NCBI RefSeq assembly: GCF_000525975.1
Contig: NZ_AODK01000005.1
Coordinates: 1 to 64,000, forward strand
Source: Listeria rocourtiae FSL F6-920
GTDB taxonomy: Bacteria; Bacillota; Bacilli; Lactobacillales; Listeriaceae
Reading direction: 5' to 3'
Length of the DNA stretch: 64,000 nucleotides
In this document: positions 59,735-64,000 of the stretch, piece by piece
Numbering within the stretch: position 1 is the first letter of the stretch
How the letters are laid out: every line of letters starts with the position of its first letter
The notes under the pieces: model-generated
Databases searched by the model: none
The model's input: the letters and a program-made list of their open reading frames with translations, nothing else
What the model was told of the DNA's origin: nothing
Made by a program: the position numbers and the translations under genes

Positions 59735-60358
59735 ATGTTACATTCTATTATTGAAGCACTGCAAAATTTCGTCATGAGCTTAATTGACTTATTTGGCCAC
59801 TGGGGTATTTTCTGGGCAATGGTCATCGAGAGCGTCTGCATCCCACTCCCAAGCGAAGTTGTCATGCTATTTGGCGGTTTTATGGCTGAAACAGGTGATT
59901 TGAATTTCTGGCTTGTCGTCTTTGCTGGCATCACAGGAAACCTCGTTGGTTCACTAATCGCCTATTACATCGGAAAATTCGGCGGTCGAGCTCTCGTTTT
60001 AAAATTCGGAAAATACATCTTTCTAAACGTTGGGCACCTGAGCCTTGCCGAACACTGGTTTCAAAAATATGGCACGTCAGCAGTGTTTTTCGGACGTATT
60101 CTACCAGTCATTCGAACTTTTATATCACTCCCAGCAGGAATTGCAAATATGAACATTTGGAAATTTGTCATTTACACCATTTTAGGTTGCATACCTTGGA
60201 ACATTTTTCTAACTTACTTAGGTTACAAACTGGGCGCCAATTGGAGCGTAGTCGGGCAATACATTCGTCCAATCAGCTATACGATGCTAGCATTATTAGT
60301 CGTGATTGTAGTGTACTTAATCGTGAAGATTATGAAGAAACGTAAAATAAACGCATAA
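59735..60358 (+). CDS. DedA/SNARE-associated membrane protein
   Basis: 207 residues with four to five transmembrane helices. The DedA motifs are the re-entrant ESVCIPLPSEVVMLFGGF and FFGRILPVIRTFISLPAG (R-x-x-P-x-x-R). DedA proteins recycle undecaprenyl phosphate or other lipids. Plus-strand, divergent from mltG, followed by a strong hairpin. Confidence 0.9.
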   Translation: MLHSIIEALQNFVMSLIDLFGHWGIFWAMVIESVCIPLPSEVVMLFGGFMAETGDLNFWLVVFAGITGNLVGSLIAYYIGKFGGRALVLKFGKYIFLNVGHLSLAEHWFQKYGTSAVFFGRILPVIRTFISLPAGIANMNIWKFVIYTILGCIPWNIFLTYLGYKLGANWSVVGQYIRPISYTMLALLVVIVVYLIVKIMKKRKINA

Positions 60359-60365
60359 AAAAGAA

Positions 60366-60411
60366 GAAGCTGGGGAGTTAGCACTTAAATTGCGCTAACT
60401 CCCCAGCTTCT
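60366..60411 (+). terminator. Terminator after the DedA gene
   Basis: A perfect 17-bp stem GAAGCTGGGGAGTTAGC/GCTAACTCCCCAGCTTC with an 11-base loop and a T-rich end, eight bases past the stop. Confidence 0.85.
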
Positions 60412-60469
60412 TTCGTGTACCCGAAAAAATCATATTTTGAACTTAAAACACTCTATGAAATCGCCAAAC

Positions 60470-60597
60470 CTTAGAGGGACGACAAATGCGTAGATACTAG
60501 GCAAAGTCGAGCACCGAAGCGGAGCGTATATCTATACGTGAGCATCGGAGCACAGACTTTAACGACACAGATACGCGTTTGCCGTCCCTTTCGAATG
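60470..60597. repeat. Intergenic long-hairpin repeat (copy D)
   Basis: AGGGACGACAAATGCGTA pairs with TACGCGTTTGCCGTCCCT, 18 bp with two mismatches, enclosing AAAGTC…GACTTT and a GCGGAGCGTATATCTATACG core. The core matches the minus strand of copy A at 14.27 kb. It lies between the DedA gene and the DUF1292 gene. No ORF is present. Confidence 0.6.
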
Positions 60598-60599
60598 AC

Positions 60600-60893
60600 T
60601 TATTCGGCGTCTTCGTCTTCCAAGAACGTTGCTAAGACTTCTTCAATCATATCCCATTCTTCTTCTGTTTCTACAGGTTTTAACTCACCTTGAGTACCAT
60701 CTTCATTTTCAATGAAAGAAGATGCTTGTAATTCGATTTCTTCTTCGTCCTCTGCACTTTCTGGATAATACAGAACGTAGGATTTCTCAAACTCATCGGA
60801 ATTGAACGAGAAAAGAACCGCGTATAGCTCCTCGTTACCATTTTCGTCTACTACTGTGATATGCTCGTGATCATGTTCATGATTTTCTGTCAT
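60600..60893 (-). CDS. DUF1292 (YrzB) family protein
   Basis: 97 residues from ATG 60893 (GAGGTG six bases upstream), very acidic. Central [33 protein letters not shown] is the DUF1292 pattern, with an acidic tail ending EDEDAE. Unknown function. It follows ruvX in the alaS-ireB-ruvX-yrzB operon. Confidence 0.88.
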   Translation of the reverse strand: MTENHEHDHEHITVVDENGNEELYAVLFSFNSDEFEKSYVLYYPESAEDEEEIELQASSFIENEDGTQGELKPVETEEEWDMIEEVLATFLEDEDAE

Positions 60894-60911
60894 AATTGAC
60901 ACCTCTTTTAA

Positions 60912-61329
60912 TTAATTATTTGCGTCTAGATAAGACTGCAATATCATTACCGCTGCAAGCTTATCAATGACTTTTTTACGTTTTTTGCGGCTAACATCTG
61001 CTTCTAGCAATGTGCGTTCTGCGGCCGCGGTAGTTAGTCGTTCATCCCATAGAATAACAGGGATTCCAGTGCGACTCTCCAATACTTCCGCATACTTTTC
61101 GGATGCTTCTGCTCGTTCACCAACCGTATTATTCATATTTTTGGGCCAGCCTACTACAATTTTTTTTGACATTGTACTCAGCTACAAGTTCTTTTACGCG
61201 ATCATAGCCAAATTGCTTTGCGCGTTCATTTATTGTGATTGTCTCAATGCCTTGTGCAGTCCAGCCTAGCTCATCACTGATAGCTACGCCAACAGTCACT
61301 GATCCAACATCTAACCCCATTATTCTCAT
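60912..61329 (-). CDS. ruvX: Holliday junction resolvase-like RuvX/YqgF, homopolymer-interrupted
   Basis: 138 residues after removing one T from 61160-61167 (junction [14 protein letters not shown]). RNase H-like fold: [19 protein letters not shown] with the first Asp, WDERLTT (catalytic Glu), and [14 protein letters not shown]. Proposed to process pre-16S rRNA ends. Its start overlaps the ireB stop. Confidence 0.94.
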
Positions 61330-61595
61330 TTTTCACCAATCTTATTGTTTTTTAGGTAAGACTTTACTAATTCTTCGATAATCTCATCACGCTCTAGACG
61401 GCGGATCAAATTACGAGCATCATTATGGCGCGGAATATAAGCTGGATCACCAGAAAGCAAATAACCAACAATTTGATTAATCGGATTATATCCTTTTTCT
61501 TCTAGGGCAACATACACTTTACCCATCAGAATTTTGACATCTTCCTCAATCGAATCATCGCCAAAACTATAGAACATTGTTTTATCAGAAGCCAT
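61326..61595 (-). CDS. IreB family regulatory protein (DUF965)
   Basis: 89 residues from ATG 61595 (GAGGTG upstream): [57 protein letters not shown], the complete IreB signature with its Thr phosphorylation region. In Enterococcus IreB is a phosphotarget of kinase IreK and modulates cephalosporin resistance. It is directly downstream of alaS. Confidence 0.93.
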   Translation of the reverse strand: MASDKTMFYSFGDDSIEEDVKILMGKVYVALEEKGYNPINQIVGYLLSGDPAYIPRHNDARNLIRRLERDEIIEELVKSYLKNNKIGEK

Positions 61596-61716
61596 TTTGA
61601 TCAGCACCTCTTTCTATTGTTATCGCTATTGTCCACATTTCATTTTACACTAAGTCGCAATAAATAACAAAGAAGATGCTAGCAAAAAAGATTGCAGAGC
61701 CTAATTCGCGACTTAA

Positions 61717-64000
61717 TTACTGCTGGGAAGATACCCACTCTGAGACATAAGCTAATGCACCAGCTAATTTTTCTGGGTCTTTACCACCTGCTTGTGCTGT
61801 GTCTGGTCGTCCGCCACCATTCCCACCACAACGAGTCGCAATTTCTTTTAATAGTTTACCTGCATGATAGCCTTCTTTAATAAGGTCTTCGGAAACTGCG
61901 GAAATAAGACTTACTTTATCGTCATGAGCTGCACCAAGAACGAGGATTCCACTCGCTTTCGTTTCTTTCCAGTTATCCATATATTGACGCAACTGATTCA
62001 TGTCCTTCGCGTTTACTTGTTTTGCAATGACCGCCACACCACCAACATCTTCTGGATTGCTGAAAATATCTGCACTTGCTGCATGTGCAAGTTTGGCTAG
62101 AAGCGATTCATTTTCGCGTTTTAATTCGCGCATTTCTTGATATAATTGTTCTACTTTTTGCGGTGCTTCTTTTGGTGTTGTTTTAAGTAGGTGCGCCGTT
62201 TCTTTTAAATAATGTTCTTGTTGGTTTAAGAAACGATATGCAGATTCACCAGTGACCGCTTCTATTCTGCGAGTTCCTGCTCCGATTCCACTCTCAGAGA
62301 TAATGTTGAAAAGCCCGATTTCGGATGTGTTTTTCACATGTAAACCGCCGCAAAGCTCGATGCTGTAATCACCGATGCGGACAACGCGAACAACATCACC
62401 ATATTTTTCGCCAAACAGTGCCATTGCTCCAAGTTCTTTTGCTTCATTGATTGGCATTTCTTTAATATCAACTGCGAGCTGTTCCCAAATTTTGCGATTG
62501 ACGATGTGTTCCATTTTTTGTAATTCCTCGTCTGTGATTTGACCAAAATGGGAAAAGTCAAAACGTAGGCGGTTTGGCTCTACAAGTGAGCCAGCTTGGT
62601 TGACATGGTCTCCTAAAACATCTTTTAGCGCGCGATGCAATAAGTGAGTTGCTGTATGATTTTTCACGATGCCGTGACGAGAAGCTATATCTACTTCCAA
62701 TGTCACATGGTCACCTTTGTTCAAAATGCCTTCTTCAACGCGTACTTCATGGATGTTTTGCTTGTTTGGTGTTTTTTGGACGTTTAGAACGGCCGCAGTA
62801 AATCCGGATTTCTTAATTGTTCCTTGATCCGCAATTTGACCACCACTTTCTGCATAAAATGGTGTTTCTTTAAAAATAATTTGGACTTTGTCGCCACGTG
62901 ATGCGCTTTCTGCTAAACTACCAGATTTGATAATGTAGAGTACTTCTGTTGTAACTGACGTTGTTTCATAGCCAACAAATGCGCTTTTTTCTGTTAGACT
63001 TGTCAAAAGTTCCGTTTGCACGCTCATTGATTTGACATCAGCTCGGGCGTTACGTGCACGATCTCGTTGTTTGTCCATCTCTGCTTCAAAACCTGCGTGA
63101 TCAACTGTTAGACCGTTATCTTCTGCATATTCCTCTGTCAACTCGACTGGGAATCCAAATGTATCGTATAATTTGAAAATGTCAGCACCATTCATTTGAC
63201 CGGAATCTTTTGCAGCTGCCATCATTTCTTCTAAAATAGCCAAACCTTCATTTAGCGTCTCATGGAAACGTTCTTCTTCCGTACGTACAATTTTTTGGAT
63301 AAAATCGGTTTGTTTTTCTACTTCTGGATAGTAGCTATTCATGATTTTGCCTACTACTGGTACTAATTTATACATAAACGGCTCGTTTATGTTCAGATTT
63401 TTAGCGTAACGAACGGCACGGCGTAGCAAGCGACGCAAAACGTAGCCACGTCCTTCGTTAGATGGCAAAGCACTATCACCAATCGCAAAAGCTACGGTAC
63501 GCACATGGTCAGCAATCACTTTGAACGCTGTATCTATTGCTGGATCTTGCCCATATTTTTCACCAGAAATTGCTTCGACTTCACGAATAATTGGCATGAA
63601 TAGGTCTGTTTCAAAGTTTGTTGGTGCGTCTTGAATAATCGAAACCATACGTTCTAAGCCCATCCCGGTATCGATGTTTTTCTTTGGAAGCGGTGTATAT
63701 GTGCCATCTGCATTGTGATTGAATTGGGAAAATACTAAGTTCCAGATTTCCAAATAGCGCTCATTTTCGCCACCTGGATATAGTTCTGGATCTGTCATAT
63801 CGTTTCCGTATGTCTCACCACGATCGTAAAAAATCTCACTATCTGGACCACTTGGACCTTCGCCGATATCCCAGAAATTGTCTTCGATTGGCACAATATG
63901 ATCGTCTGTTAAGCCAACTTTTTTCTTTCCAAATGGCTTTTGCTTCTTCGTCTTCTGGATAGACCGTCACGTATAATTTATCAGGATCAAAGCCAATCCA
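61717..64000 (-). CDS. alaS: Alanyl-tRNA synthetase, N-terminus beyond window, homopolymer-interrupted
   Basis: About 760 residues are visible. The class II catalytic core ([26 protein letters not shown]), the editing domain with [11 protein letters not shown] (zinc HxxxH) and [13 protein letters not shown], and the DHHA1 C-terminus with [12 protein letters not shown]. One T too many at 63919-63924 splits off the extreme upstream part ([16 protein letters not shown] restored). The first ~120 residues lie outside the window. Any T-box or promoter is also outside. Confidence 0.95.

Overview
The window is a low-GC Firmicute chromosome whose gene content and order match the Listeria sensu stricto block that I recall as lmo1451-lmo1504 of L. 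monocytogenes EGD-e: ispH, nif3-like, trmK, rpoD, dnaG, glySQ, recO, era, cdd, ybeY, pgpH, phoH, rpsU, prmA, dnaJ/dnaK/grpE/hrcA, hemW, lepA, rpsT, holA, comEC/EB/EA, rsfS, nadD, aroE, yqeH, pepF, mtnN, greA, udk, mltG, ruvX, alaS. I cannot fix the species from sequence alone. No rRNA, tRNA or CRISPR array was seen.

Region 1 (1 to about 12.7 kb) is the integrase-proximal arm of a temperate siphophage-type prophage inserted beside ispH. From the right it has a tyrosine integrase (11375-12570) with putative arm sites, a conversion-type lipoprotein (10346-11297), an Rgg-type HTH-TPR regulator (9365-10276) and, divergent from it, a tiny hydrophobic MKK...GG peptide gene (9181-9264). Then come a CI-like repressor (8457-8775) and a long minus-strand early operon: Cro-like protein, Rha/ORF6C antirepressor, DUF771 protein, YqaJ exonuclease plus RecT pair, DnaD-like replisome organiser with an internal iteron-like cluster, DNA methylase, several small proteins, and a second tyrosine recombinase cut by the window edge. 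Two things break the polarity of this operon. One is a plus-strand 207-aa orphan gene (5775-6399). The other is a short plus-strand promoter-hairpin-terminator unit (5302-5395) that looks like a ~58-nt small RNA.

Region 2 (13 to 64 kb) is conserved housekeeping sequence, mostly minus strand, in operons for isoprenoid synthesis, transcription and replication initiation (sigA-dnaG), glycyl-tRNA synthetase under a T-box, GTPase/ribosome assembly, HrcA/CIRCE-controlled heat shock, late competence, NAD and shikimate synthesis, and alanyl-tRNA synthetase. Plus-strand exceptions are ispH, a membrane DUF4352-like protein, rpsT, pepF and a DedA protein. Long hairpin repeats occupy several operon ends.

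The best candidate for a new system is the prophage regulator-peptide pair at 9181-10276. It has the architecture of streptococcal Rgg-SHP pheromone circuits and sits between the lysogeny repressor and the integrase, so it could be a phage-borne quorum sensor.

Data quality: 27 apparent frameshifts, in essential genes as well as phage genes, all lie in homopolymers and nearly all are explained by one extra A or T. I therefore annotate interrupted genes at full length and treat the breaks as probable sequencing errors rather than pseudogenes.
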